NCBI RefSeq assembly: GCF_001646945.1
Contig: NZ_LUTV01000006.1
Span: forward strand, 259,708-303,357
Source of the DNA: Endozoicomonas ascidiicola
GTDB taxonomy: Bacteria > Pseudomonadota > Gammaproteobacteria > Pseudomonadales > Endozoicomonadaceae
Length of the DNA: 43,650 nt
Reading direction: 5' to 3'
Positions 35,849 to 43,650 of the stretch are shown here, piece after piece (position 1 is the stretch's first letter; the number at the start of each line of letters is the position of its first letter). The translations under genes were made by a program, and so were the position numbers. The notes beneath the pieces were generated by a model. The model did no database searches, was not told the DNA's origin, and worked only from the letters and a program-made list of their open reading frames with translations.

Positions 35849-35937
35849 TGTAGGTCGGTAACCCAAAGGGTTGCCGACAAGTCCCCATTAGAAATCGAGC
35901 CATTTGTCGGCAATCCCTTCGGAATTACCGACCTACA
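35849..35937. repeat. Inverted pair of REP-like units between binding-protein and permease genes
   Basis: Two units of 32 and 34 bases (35849-35880 and 35904-35937) lie in opposite orientation. Each starts TGTAGGTCGGTAA, has a small internal hairpin, and ends TTGCCGACAA. Together they can form one long stem or two short ones. The place, just after a binding-protein gene and before its permease genes, parallels the malE-malF REP that stabilises the upstream message in E. coli. Confidence 0.85.
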
Positions 35938-35948
35938 TCAGACGGCAA

Positions 35949-37505
35949 TTATTCCTTAATCACCAGATCGCCCAGGTATGGGAAGTTCATTACGTTAACA
36001 ACATCGGCTGCTGCCACTTTCTTGCTGGCGCCCCAGGCAAGGTTCTGCCAGTGCAGAGGCACAAACGCCGCTTCTTCGTAAAGAGTACGTTCCACATCCT
36101 GAAGGATTTGCGCACGCATTTCAGGGTTGGTTTCAGAACCGGCTTTTTTCACCAGCGCATCAACGGTTTCGTTGCAGTAGTTACCGGAGTTGTACTGTCC
36201 CCAACCTGACATTTCATCAGCACAGGCCGCCAGATACTCGGTGAAGTTTGCAGAATCTTCGGTGTCCGCGTGCCAGCCGATCATCATCATGTCCGCAGAA
36301 CGCTTATCAAACTCTGGCCAGTACTGTGCTTTTGGCATGGTTTTAAGATCAACTTTAATGCCGATCTTCGCCAGCATGGAAGCCACCGCTTGAGCGATCT
36401 TCTCATCATTCACGTAGCGGTTATTCGGCGCCATCATGGTGATAGAGAAGCCATCTTCATAGCCCGCTTCTTTCATCAGCGCTTTGGCTTTCTTCAGGTC
36501 ATACACAGGCTGCAGACCTTCTACATAACCAGCGTAGCCTTTTGGCCCTTGCTGTCCGGCAGGTGTCGCAAAACCTTTCATGATCTTCTTAACAATGCCT
36601 TCGTTGTTAATGGCATAGTTAACGGCCTGACGAACACGCTGATCTTTAAACGCTTCAACACGCTCCTGATTCAGCTGGAACGTAATGACACGAGTACCGC
36701 CCAGAGTCACCAGATCCGTATCAGCAGACTTCTTGATACGATCATGGTCGTTTGGTGGTACCGGGAAGATGAAGTCAACATCACCAGACAGCAGAGCCGC
36801 TACACGGGTAGGTCCTTCTTTAATCGGCGTCAGCACGATTTCATCCACGTTACCCGGAGATTGCTTGTCCCAGTAATCAGCGAAACGATCGAACTCAACG
36901 CGAACACCTTGCTGACGCTCGGTCACGATGTATGGACCAGTACCAGACGCATTTTTGGAAGCAAAGGTATCACCGTGCTTCTTCAGAATGTCTTTTTCCT
37001 GGCCGTTAGCATCCAAACCATCATAGAACTTGCTGTCCATCGGAAAGAGATAGGTCGCAGAGTTCAGCAGCAGCGGAAAAGCTTCTTTAGTAGCCAGCTC
37101 AAACGTGTAATCGTCAATGACGTTCACACCGGCAAATGGCTCAAAAACACCCTTAAAATCTGCACTTGCAGACAAACGATCAAAAGTCCACTTAACGTCA
37201 GCAGACGTCAGTTCATTACCACTGTGGAATTTAACGCCTTTGCGCAGAGTGAAACGCATGGTTTTATCGTCAACACGCTCCCACTTTTCAGCCAGACGTG
37301 CTTCGAATTGATGCTCATTATCCCAACGTACCAGCGGGTCAAAGACCAGGTGTGACATCTGGAGTGTTGCACCAGACAGCTGCTCGTGCGGATCCAAAGA
37401 TACTGGATCAGAGTCGTATGCCATCTTCAGGGTAGCCGCCTGAGCACCTACAGCCATTGATGCCGCCAGAATCGCTCCGGCAAGCGTTTTCATGGTTTTT
37501 TTCAT
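35949..37505 (-). CDS. Periplasmic substrate-binding protein, SBP_bac_5 family
   Basis: The 518-residue protein has a signal peptide (first 23 residues, AVGAQA then ATLKM) and the family 5 body of peptide-binding proteins: DPVSLDPHEQLSG, LAEKWERVDDKTMRFTLRKGVKFHSG and a C-terminal FVPLHWQN segment. It captures the ligand and delivers it to the two permeases encoded next. It lacks a lipobox, so it is soluble in the periplasm. The ligand cannot be told from sequence. Confidence 0.93.
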   Translation of the reverse strand: MKKTMKTLAGAILAASMAVGAQAATLKMAYDSDPVSLDPHEQLSGATLQMSHLVFDPLVRWDNEHQFEARLAEKWERVDDKTMRFTLRKGVKFHSGNELTSADVKWTFDRLSASADFKGVFEPFAGVNVIDDYTFELATKEAFPLLLNSATYLFPMDSKFYDGLDANGQEKDILKKHGDTFASKNASGTGPYIVTERQQGVRVEFDRFADYWDKQSPGNVDEIVLTPIKEGPTRVAALLSGDVDFIFPVPPNDHDRIKKSADTDLVTLGGTRVITFQLNQERVEAFKDQRVRQAVNYAINNEGIVKKIMKGFATPAGQQGPKGYAGYVEGLQPVYDLKKAKALMKEAGYEDGFSITMMAPNNRYVNDEKIAQAVASMLAKIGIKVDLKTMPKAQYWPEFDKRSADMMMIGWHADTEDSANFTEYLAACADEMSGWGQYNSGNYCNETVDALVKKAGSETNPEMRAQILQDVERTLYEEAAFVPLHWQNLAWGASKKVAAADVVNVMNFPYLGDLVIKE

Positions 37506-37579
37506 TATTTTCCCCTATTTCAGGTTTTCCACTGCTTCAAAGTTTGCCTGTCCTTCCTAGTCAGGCGTACAGCTCGTTA

Positions 37580-37707
37580 TATACCCATCGCCTTTCAAGT
37601 TGCTACGTTGTTGTCAGCGTTCGCTCACCCCGATCACCTACTATTTGTAGGCTCACGGGGCTTCGTTCTCTTGTCGCCTAGTAGCAACTTGAAATCCAAT
37701 GGGTATA
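37580..37707. repeat. 128-bp imperfect palindrome, MITE-like element
   Basis: The element begins TATACCCAT then TTTCAAGTTGCTA, and ends with the inverted TAGCAACTTGAAA then ATGGGTATA. An inner hairpin CCCCG/CGGGG encloses CTAC/GTAG. The size, TATACCC ends and nested hairpins resemble short non-autonomous repeats scattered in enteric and marine gammaproteobacteria. It sits between the ATPase gene and the binding-protein gene of the same ABC cluster. Confidence 0.85.
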
Positions 37708-37724
37708 ATTCGTTGATCGGCCAC

Positions 37725-39458
37725 TTATACGTGAGCGACCTGCGCTTCAATTTCCAGCCCTTCATGGGACAGGTTTTCAACCCTTGGCATCATACTGATC
37801 AAGTGCTGGGTGTATTCATGCTGCGGGTCACTGAATATACGATCAGTGTCGCCGGTTTCCACCAGTGAACCCATTTTCATCACACCAATGCGATCACACA
37901 TTTGCAGAATGACCGGCAAATCATGACTGATAAACAGCATGGTCAGCCCGAGCTCTTCCTGAAGATCTTTCAACAGATTCAGAATTTGCGCCTGAACCGA
38001 CACGTCAAGAGCGGACGTCGGTTCATCGCAAATCAAAAAGCGAGGGCGGGTTGCCAATGCACGGGCAATGGAGATTCGTTGACGCTGCCCCCCAGAAAAC
38101 TCATGGGGGTACTTCACGCCGGACGCTCTGCCAAGTCCAACATGATCCAATAGGTCGGAAACAATTTGATTCACCTGACGTTCGGACTCAGCCAGGTCAT
38201 GAAAACGAATAGGCTCGGCAATAATATCCCGCACCGTCATACGAGCATTCATACTAGAGTATGGGTTTTGGAACACCATTTGAATTTGACGACGGAAAGG
38301 CTTTCGCTCTTTTTCCGTCAGCCGGGTAATATCCTGACCGGCAAACTCAATAGAACCGGCATCCGGTGGGTACAAACCCGCAATCACCCGCGCAATGGTG
38401 GATTTACCGGAACCGGACTCTCCTACCAAACCAAAGGTTTCACCAGGGCGAACATCAAACGATACTTTATTTGACGCCTGAACGTACCGACGATTCTTTT
38501 TGAAAAAAGCAGACTGGGTTTCAAAGCGAAGATCGACGTCTCTGACCTTAAGTAAAACATCGCCACTGGGGTTCCCGAACACTTCCTGTTCACCCAACCA
38601 GTGATTTTTTACATCGATCTGGTTACCTTCCGCTTTTTCAATATATTCAACACTGGGGAAGCGGTGCAGTTTTACATCGGTTCTAGGCACTGCACTGATC
38701 AGGCTCTGGGTATAAGGATGCTCAGGTCGACATAGGATCTGTTCAGTGGTTCCCAGTTCCACCAGATCACCCATGTACATCACCGCAACACGATCAGTGA
38801 CGTTAGCAATGACGCCCATATCATGGGTAACAAACAGGCAGCCTACCTGACGTTTTTTGCAGAGCTCACGTATGAGTTCAAGAATCTGATTTTGAATCGA
38901 CACATCAAGCGCGGTAGTCGGCTCATCTGCAATGATCAATTCAGGATCACCGGAGAGTGCAATGGCAATAACTACCCGCTGTCGCATACCCCCAGAGAAC
39001 TGGTGAGGATATTGTTTAATTCGAATCGCTGGTTCAGGAATGCCGACAGATTCAAGCAGCTCTATAGCCTTTTCAAACGCCGCAGCCTTGTCAAGATCCA
39101 GATTCACCATGATGGTTTCTACCATCTGGGTTTCAATAGTGAGCAAGGGGTTTAAAGACGTCATTGGGTCTTGGAAAATAAACCCTATGCGCCGCCCACG
39201 GATCTTGCGCATGGCTTCACCGTGGAGGCCACTGATCGTCAGGTTATCCAGTTTGATGTTGCCGCCGGCAATAATACCCGGAGCACTCAAAAGATCGATA
39301 ACGGCATTGCCTACCGTCGACTTGCCTGCACCAGACTCCCCCACAAGACCAAGGATTTCTCCTTTTTCTACCGTGAAAGAGACGCCTTTGACGGCGACTG
39401 CTGTACCATGGCGTGATGGAAATTCTATCCGCAGCCCTTCTACTTCTAATAAGGACAT
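37725..39458 (-). CDS. Fused two-domain ABC ATPase of an oligopeptide-type importer (GsiA/YejF-like)
   Basis: This 577-residue protein contains two complete oligopeptide-type ATPase domains in tandem, as in GsiA or YejF, where DppD and DppF are separate in other systems. Each half has a Walker A (GESGAGKST at residues 40-48, GESGSGKST near 350), an ABC signature (FSGGMRQR; FSGGQRQR) and Walker B (LIIADEPTTALD; FLICDEPTSALD). Each ends with the peptide-importer HPYTQSL or HEYTQHL motif. Gene order ATPase-SBP-permease-permease equals E. coli gsiABCD. A GGGGGG purine run precedes ATG 39458. Confidence 0.94.
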   Translation of the reverse strand: MSLLEVEGLRIEFPSRHGTAVAVKGVSFTVEKGEILGLVGESGAGKSTVGNAVIDLLSAPGIIAGGNIKLDNLTISGLHGEAMRKIRGRRIGFIFQDPMTSLNPLLTIETQMVETIMVNLDLDKAAAFEKAIELLESVGIPEPAIRIKQYPHQFSGGMRQRVVIAIALSGDPELIIADEPTTALDVSIQNQILELIRELCKKRQVGCLFVTHDMGVIANVTDRVAVMYMGDLVELGTTEQILCRPEHPYTQSLISAVPRTDVKLHRFPSVEYIEKAEGNQIDVKNHWLGEQEVFGNPSGDVLLKVRDVDLRFETQSAFFKKNRRYVQASNKVSFDVRPGETFGLVGESGSGKSTIARVIAGLYPPDAGSIEFAGQDITRLTEKERKPFRRQIQMVFQNPYSSMNARMTVRDIIAEPIRFHDLAESERQVNQIVSDLLDHVGLGRASGVKYPHEFSGGQRQRISIARALATRPRFLICDEPTSALDVSVQAQILNLLKDLQEELGLTMLFISHDLPVILQMCDRIGVMKMGSLVETGDTDRIFSDPQHEYTQHLISMMPRVENLSHEGLEIEAQVAHV

Positions 39459-39957
39459 GCTTCCCCCCTTTTTATGCTCAGTCGTTATTCTCAGGAGTCT
39501 TCTTGCTGATTTTTCTAGCCTGTAGCCAGCAACTCAGAAGAGAGGCTCGTATACGACAGAAACAGTTCAGTTGATCCAGCTTGTTATGCTCCATAACAGC
39601 CATCACAGAAATGCAGAGTGAGGTGGCCAGGCTCATTTGGTTTATGAGCACATGGAGTGTTTATTATTAATGCTGTTGGTGAGGGGTAACTCATCCATAC
39701 AGTCATTTTCAACAGAGCAGCCAAACATATTGTTGTCTGGATGATCTGATACTCCAACAAAGACGCAGGGCAGCATGCCTGAAGAAAAAAGGCGCTGACA
39801 TTACCCGTACAACTCTATCGGGCATATGTCGACAATCACATAGTTGACCGTCGACTTATTTCGGAAAATAACTATACCGCCAGAAAATAAAAATAAAAAG
39901 CCTTGGTTCGGCAACTACTTACCAGCCAAAGAATATTTTATTACTTAGAAAAGATAA
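39459..39957. other. Non-coding region between the ABC cluster and alaE
   Basis: No credible gene was found in these 499 bases. The part next to the ATPase gene presumably holds its promoter. GTCGAC occurs twice about 20 bases apart near 39826-39857, and an A/T-rich run follows a weak GCC/GGC stem at about 39895-39916 that could end alaE transcription. None of these is strong. Confidence 0.4.
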
Positions 39958-40383
39958 TTATGCAGCCGGCATCGCAACCGGCTTAAACCATAGACGACAA
40001 TACTGCATATATATTCCATATGGTCGTCCCATAATCAACATAGCACCTATTTGACCTGCACAGGCCATAAGCACCTGCTCAACGCCTGCACCAGTGGAAA
40101 TCACTAGCGAAGCGTATAAAGGGATTTGAAAAGAAACATAGGCCAGAGCATCCAGCAGCGCCATTTGCATAAAACCCTGCCCGAACTTGCTGCCTCGACG
40201 AAATAGCCAGTCACGGTATAAACCATAGGCTCTCGCCGTGAAAAGATTCACGGGAATACTGAGTAAACGGGATTGCAGCGATTGATCAAATGTTAGGCCA
40301 GCCATCAATTCAACGGTCATTCCAACAATAATGCTAAAGGTAACCATGGCAAAGGTATCCGCAAGCATATCCCGATTAAACAT
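39958..40383 (-). CDS. alaE: L-alanine exporter AlaE
   Basis: AlaE exports excess L-alanine across the inner membrane. The 141-residue protein has about four membrane segments and the family stretches LADTFAMVTFS, FDQSLQSRLLSIPVN, YGLYRDW and DALAYVSFQIPLYAS, closely parallel to E. coli AlaE (149 residues). The start at ATG 40383 is set by AGGAG eight bases upstream; a further in-frame ATG at 40431 lacks homology. Single gene. Confidence 0.92.
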   Translation of the reverse strand: MFNRDMLADTFAMVTFSIIVGMTVELMAGLTFDQSLQSRLLSIPVNLFTARAYGLYRDWLFRRGSKFGQGFMQMALLDALAYVSFQIPLYASLVISTGAGVEQVLMACAGQIGAMLIMGRPYGIYMQYCRLWFKPVAMPAA

Positions 40384-40803
40384 TGCCCTTACTCCTGAAA
40401 ACAAAAGAGCAAAAAAATCCAACACCGACAAAGTTGCCAGTCATTCTTTATCTATGGTTTACCGGCCTTGAGGAGGGCTTTCCACTGGTCATTTAAGAAG
40501 TGAGAAGGGTTGGCTCTGGTGAAATTCAAGTGGTAAATCAAGCAATCGGGAGGGCCGATTTCATCGATAAAAAATATCCCTAAAACAGAAAAACAACAAT
40601 AGCGAGAAGTATCAAAATACTGCCATTAGCAGTAGATTAATCTAAACATGTAAGCGTCAGCAGATATTTCATCCGCAGTGATTAAGCTTGAAATTACGTG
40701 TTATTTATCGATGATATGTTGGCAACTTCAATGACCATGATAAAAATCAATTGCTCCCTCCGCAATTCTGCATATGATACCGAATGGACAAAAAGGCTAA
40801 CCC
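40384..40803. other. Divergent promoter region between alaE and thiM
   Basis: These 420 bases contain no convincing gene. I looked for a thiamine pyrophosphate riboswitch before thiM and did not find the conserved CTGAGA and GAACCTGA elements. The region is AT-rich, with no clear operator. Confidence 0.5.
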
Positions 40804-41613
40804 ATGCACAAAGAAATCATTCAGTCTCTTGAAGCACTGAGAGAACAAAAACCGCTGGTACATAACATCACTAATGATGTGGTGACAAACACCACCGCCA
40901 ACGCGTTACTGGCCATTGGTGCTTCACCCATTATGTCCAGAGCGGCAGAAGAAGTTGCCGATCTGGTGGGTCTGATTGGCAGTCTGGTCATTAACACGGG
41001 CACACTCACCAGCGCCAGTATCAACAGCATGAAGCTTGCCGTTGAAACCGCCAACCAGCTTGGCAAACCCTGGATACTGGACCCTGTGGGCGCCGGCGCC
41101 ACACTCTTTCGCCTAACCAGCAATATCGAGCTGCTTAAATATAAACCCGCTGTCGTTCGTGGTAATGCCTCTGAAATTAAAGCACTATTTACCGGCGCTA
41201 ATGAAGGTAAAGGTGTTGATAGCAGCAGTAGCAGCGAATCCACCCTGGATTTCATTCAGGAAAAAGCCCGTGAGTACCATCTGGTGATTGCCGTCACAGG
41301 CGCAACGGATTACATCACTGATGGCTCAGATGTCTACCAAATCACCAACGGTCACCCAATGATGGCTCGTGTCACCGGCACAGGCTGTACAGCGACGGCC
41401 ATTATCGGCGCATTCCTGGCGGTATCAGAAAACCCTTTGATTGCAGCCGTTTCCGGACTGACCTGCCTTGGTATTGCTGGAGAAATCGCAGCGAAGAACT
41501 GCCCTGGCCCGGGCACCCTTCAGGTAAAACTTCTGGATGAGCTTTACCGACTAGATCATTCCGTTATCAAGCAAAGCGCCAAAATCAGCAATCTAAAAAG
41601 GAGCTGCCATTGA
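40804..41613 (+). CDS. thiM: Hydroxyethylthiazole kinase
   Basis: ThiM phosphorylates 4-methyl-5-(2-hydroxyethyl)thiazole in thiamine salvage. The 269-residue protein has the KPLVHNITNDVVTNTTAN start, WILDPVGAGAT, the RGNASEIKAL segment and the catalytic VTGTGCTATAI (Cys near residue 198). A serine-rich stretch lies near residue 140. Its stop overlaps the ubiT TTG start. No thiE or thiD is next to it, and no TPP riboswitch was seen upstream. Confidence 0.95.
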   Translation: MHKEIIQSLEALREQKPLVHNITNDVVTNTTANALLAIGASPIMSRAAEEVADLVGLIGSLVINTGTLTSASINSMKLAVETANQLGKPWILDPVGAGATLFRLTSNIELLKYKPAVVRGNASEIKALFTGANEGKGVDSSSSSESTLDFIQEKAREYHLVIAVTGATDYITDGSDVYQITNGHPMMARVTGTGCTATAIIGAFLAVSENPLIAAVSGLTCLGIAGEIAAKNCPGPGTLQVKLLDELYRLDHSVIKQSAKISNLKRSCH

Positions 41614-42107
41614 GCCTGTTTTCTTCATTCAAAGCCCCTTTACCTGCACTTCCTTTTCCGGCGTTTAAAAAGCCGGGAATGGAGTTACTCGGACTGCCTA
41701 TTCGACTACTGCCGTCTGCACTGGTGAATAAGCCACTGACCAGAGCCATCAATCAGGCATTCAAAGCACCCATTGAAGAAGGGGATTTTGATTTCCTAGA
41801 AAATCGCTGCCTGAAAATTCACGTAACGGATCTGGCGATCAGCTTCTATATCAGCTTCGATGGTCAGCAACTGCAGGCTTCTGGACCGAGGCATTTTGAT
41901 GTGGAATTCCGCGGCAATACTCAAGCCTTCATGAAGCTGGCAAGTCGTCGGGAAGATCCGGACACCCTGTTCTTCCAACGTCATTTAATGATTGAAGGGG
42001 ACACTGAGCTTGGCCTGGGTGTAAAGAACCTTCTGGACAGCATAGAGATGGAGCAGCTACCTACTGCCATTCAGTTACTTATGAAAACCGGGAAAAAACT
42101 GGCTTAG
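41610..42107 (+). CDS. ubiT: UbiT-like SCP2-domain protein (anaerobic ubiquinone synthesis)
   Basis: The 165-residue protein has an SCP2 sterol-carrier domain with the UbiT pattern: DFLENRCLKIHVTDLAI, SRREDPDTLFFQRHLMIEGDTELGLGVKNLLDSIE. The second stretch is nearly the same as in E. coli YhbT/UbiT, which with UbiU and UbiV supports O2-independent ubiquinone synthesis by holding lipid intermediates. The start is TTG 41610, with AAGGAG upstream, overlapping the thiM stop by four bases. ubiU and ubiV are not next to it. Confidence 0.88.
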   Translation: MSLFSSFKAPLPALPFPAFKKPGMELLGLPIRLLPSALVNKPLTRAINQAFKAPIEEGDFDFLENRCLKIHVTDLAISFYISFDGQQLQASGPRHFDVEFRGNTQAFMKLASRREDPDTLFFQRHLMIEGDTELGLGVKNLLDSIEMEQLPTAIQLLMKTGKKLA

Positions 42108-43340
42108 TTTTTCTTGTCTTGCCCTTATTTCTGACCAACATTGCCAGTTGGTCAGAAAACCATTCGGCTGTCTTTGCGGCTTTCTCCAAGCCTTTTCCAG
42201 CACCGCCGATACTCATTTTTGATTGATTCGCGTGAACGCATGCGGCGCGCATTAATTCATAACGGGTTCTGATACCATATTTATCGTATACCCACAACGG
42301 CATATGCCTCAACGTTGCCAGCGAACGCATAAAATAAGCCATCCTTTTATGGTATCGATAACAGTCCCCTCTACTATTTATGCTGCCTTCCTGAAGACGC
42401 TTTTCAGCGTATTCATAACATTTTGCAGCACCCTCGAAGTCGCCTAAAAGCTGCAAATAAAGCCCCCTTTTGACATTGATATTCCACTCCAAGCTTATTG
42501 CATACTTCTTCTAGCGTCTTTAACGCCCTTTCAGGGTCGTTGTGGATATGCCATTCCAGAGACGACTGCCTGATAAGAAAAGTATCTTGTAGCCATAAAG
42601 GAACCTTTGAACGCTGCTCTCGGAGGAAGCGCAATTCTTCCCGGTTATCATCAATTTCCTTTTTCATATAATGGAGATAATGCCGAGTAGCCATCATCAA
42701 TGAGGATTTTATATGTTCAGTAAATACAGCATTTGATAATGAATCCACCTTTTTAGAAAAAGCAATCAAATGAGAGATAAGCTCTCCATCAAATGCTTCC
42801 TCCTTGCTGGTCAGAAGTCGAAATAGCGCTTCATTGGCTCGATTTACATGTCGAAATATTATCTGTGCCATGTCAGCTACAGATTCCGATAAACAATCAA
42901 ATCTTACACCTGCCTGAAACTTAACTTTAGCTGCGTATCTTCGCCACCAAAACTGCTCTTCAGCATAGTCGACATGATTCTGGATTACGGATACAAGTTC
43001 TTTAACGCTTTTTTCTGGGTCATCTTCTGCACTGTCAATAGCGAGTTCAATTGACACCTTGTTAAAATCAACTTGGCCTATCAAATTATCGCCGTACTCA
43101 AGACAATCCACCAAATCATAATATTCTTTTAATTTATCATTTTTTGCATAACTACAAGCTTTACAAAAATAGTCTCTTGCTTCATTAAATCCGTCTGTTT
43201 TTAAAGACAGAACGCCTAATGAGTAATAAAGGTTATATAAGGCCTTGGGTGTTATCCAAATAGAATAATCATCAAAGATAGCCTCACATGATTGCAGATA
43301 TTCAATACCCTGCTTTGCAGAAGGCCCAGGGCTTACGCAT
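42079..43340 (-). pseudogene. Frameshifted, 5'-truncated helical-repeat-like protein of unknown function
   Basis: Two overlapping frames (42413-43340 and 42079-42492) form one degenerate gene. Deleting a single G from the run of five (plus-strand C run 42463-42467) fuses CQKG to LYLQLLGDFEGAAKCYEYAE in one frame, giving TPR-like helical pairs. The frame stays open upstream past TTG 43114 through alpha-helical sequence (YNLYYSLGVLSLKTDGFNEA) to 43340, where an IS-like sequence begins. So the true start has been lost. No catalytic motif is seen. The frameshift could also be a sequencing error or phase variation. Confidence 0.6.
42128..42158. repeat. 12-bp perfect inverted repeat inside a coding region
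   Basis: TTTCTGACCAAC and GTTGGTCAGAAA flank a 7-base loop. It lies 20 bases past the ubiT stop and inside the 3' end of the convergent pseudogene. It may act as a transcript-end hairpin for ubiT, but no U tract follows. Confidence 0.6.
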
Positions 43341-43538
43341 CAACTAGGTACTAAAGTTCCTTATTATTTTCAGTAACCAATTTGAATAATACTGTATCTG
43401 TCGCTTAGATAGTGTATCGGTTCAGAGATGTTCGCTATGCAAACTCTACAACAGAATACACTGGTTACCTATATCGATACTGTACCGGATCCCCGCTGTG
43501 AAGGAATGTGCATACATAACTTCAGCAATTCCCGCTGA
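43328..43538 (+). mobile_element. ISAs1-like IS fragment (end plus transposase N-terminus)
   Basis: CAGGGCTTACGCATC at 43328 looks like an ISAs1-type terminus. From ATG 43437 a frame encodes 33 residues with VTYIDTVPDPRCEGMCIHNF, matching the DPR..G...H pattern of the transposase-associated N-terminal domain of that family. It then stops at 43536-43538, where hundreds of residues should follow. This is a truncated copy. It marks the break in the adjacent unknown gene. Assignment is by motif memory. Confidence 0.5.
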
Positions 43539-43650
43539 CAGCTTATTAATGCTCAAATTAATTGGTAATTCAAACCGCCATTTATTCAGGACGAACGAAG
43601 TCACGCTGACTAATGAGCAACAATATCCGCAAGTTCTAAACACAGGTTAA
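43539..43650. other. Unresolved right edge
   Basis: After the IS fragment a plus-strand frame (different from the transposase frame) stays open and ends with TAA at the last base of the window. Its residues (e.g. SLLMLKLIGNSNRHLF) look protein-like, but no start or family is visible. It may be the 3' end of another disrupted gene. Confidence 0.2.

Noticed and set aside
36270-37355. 361-codon plus-strand frame opposite the substrate-binding protein gene
   Set aside because: It is complementary to a clear SBP_bac_5 gene, and the translation has no recognisable domain.
40620-40803. Thiamine pyrophosphate riboswitch before thiM
   Set aside because: The conserved CTGAGA and GAACCTGA elements of the THI box are absent.
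42128-42158. RutR operator near ubiT
   Set aside because: The half-sites are separated by seven bases instead of two, and the site is inside a coding region away from any promoter. It reads better as a hairpin.
42455-42475. Programmed -1 frameshift at the AAAAGGGGG tract
   Set aside because: The A AAG GGG heptamer fits the zero frame, but the downstream coding frame needs a +1 shift, so -1 slippage would not join the two parts.

Overview
The window reads as a chromosomal segment of a gammaproteobacterium. PflB/PflA, DusC, AlaE, UbiT, HemG, MgsA and the sodium-pumping oxaloacetate decarboxylase all look like gammaproteobacterial versions. The mix of marine-type metabolism, a betaine-type transporter and many insertion sequences would fit an Oceanospirillales lineage such as Endozoicomonas, but that placement is inference from memory. 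No rRNA, tRNA or CRISPR array was seen.

Positions 246-14783 form a purine catabolic island. A six-gene minus-strand operon (alc-uraD-uraH-allA-guaD-puuD), divergent puuE, the xdhABC operon, two NCS2 nucleobase permeases and a RutR-like TetR regulator together encode uptake of purine bases and their conversion from guanine, hypoxanthine or xanthine through urate and allantoin to glyoxylate, urea and CO2. A perfect palindrome matching the RutR box lies between alc and puuE, and three related sites lie between xdhA and the first permease. This suggests a RutR-family protein controlling purine rather than pyrimidine catabolism.

Positions 14957-24465 carry fermentation and central metabolism: pflB-pflA with an FNR-like box and a terminator between the genes, an orphan basic protein with its own RBS and terminator, mgsA, oadG-oadA-oadB and dusC.

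Positions 24683-29260 are a nested insertion. A BCCT-family (betaine/choline/carnitine) transporter gene is split by an integrase-type IS with a 5-bp target duplication. That IS is itself split by an IS1182-like element with a 4-bp CTAG duplication. Removing both elements and one copy of each duplication restores both broken reading frames exactly.

Positions 29338-33801 hold an MnmC FAD domain without its methyltransferase half, msrA, an M23 peptidase, a tiny membrane ORF, hemG and dps. Positions 33857-39458 are a four-gene oligopeptide/glutathione-type ABC importer. A 128-bp palindromic MITE-like element lies before its binding-protein gene and a REP-type pair lies after it. Positions 39958-42107 carry alaE and a coupled thiM-ubiT pair. 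The right edge holds a decayed helical-repeat-like gene, frameshifted at a G tract and cut by an ISAs1-like fragment.
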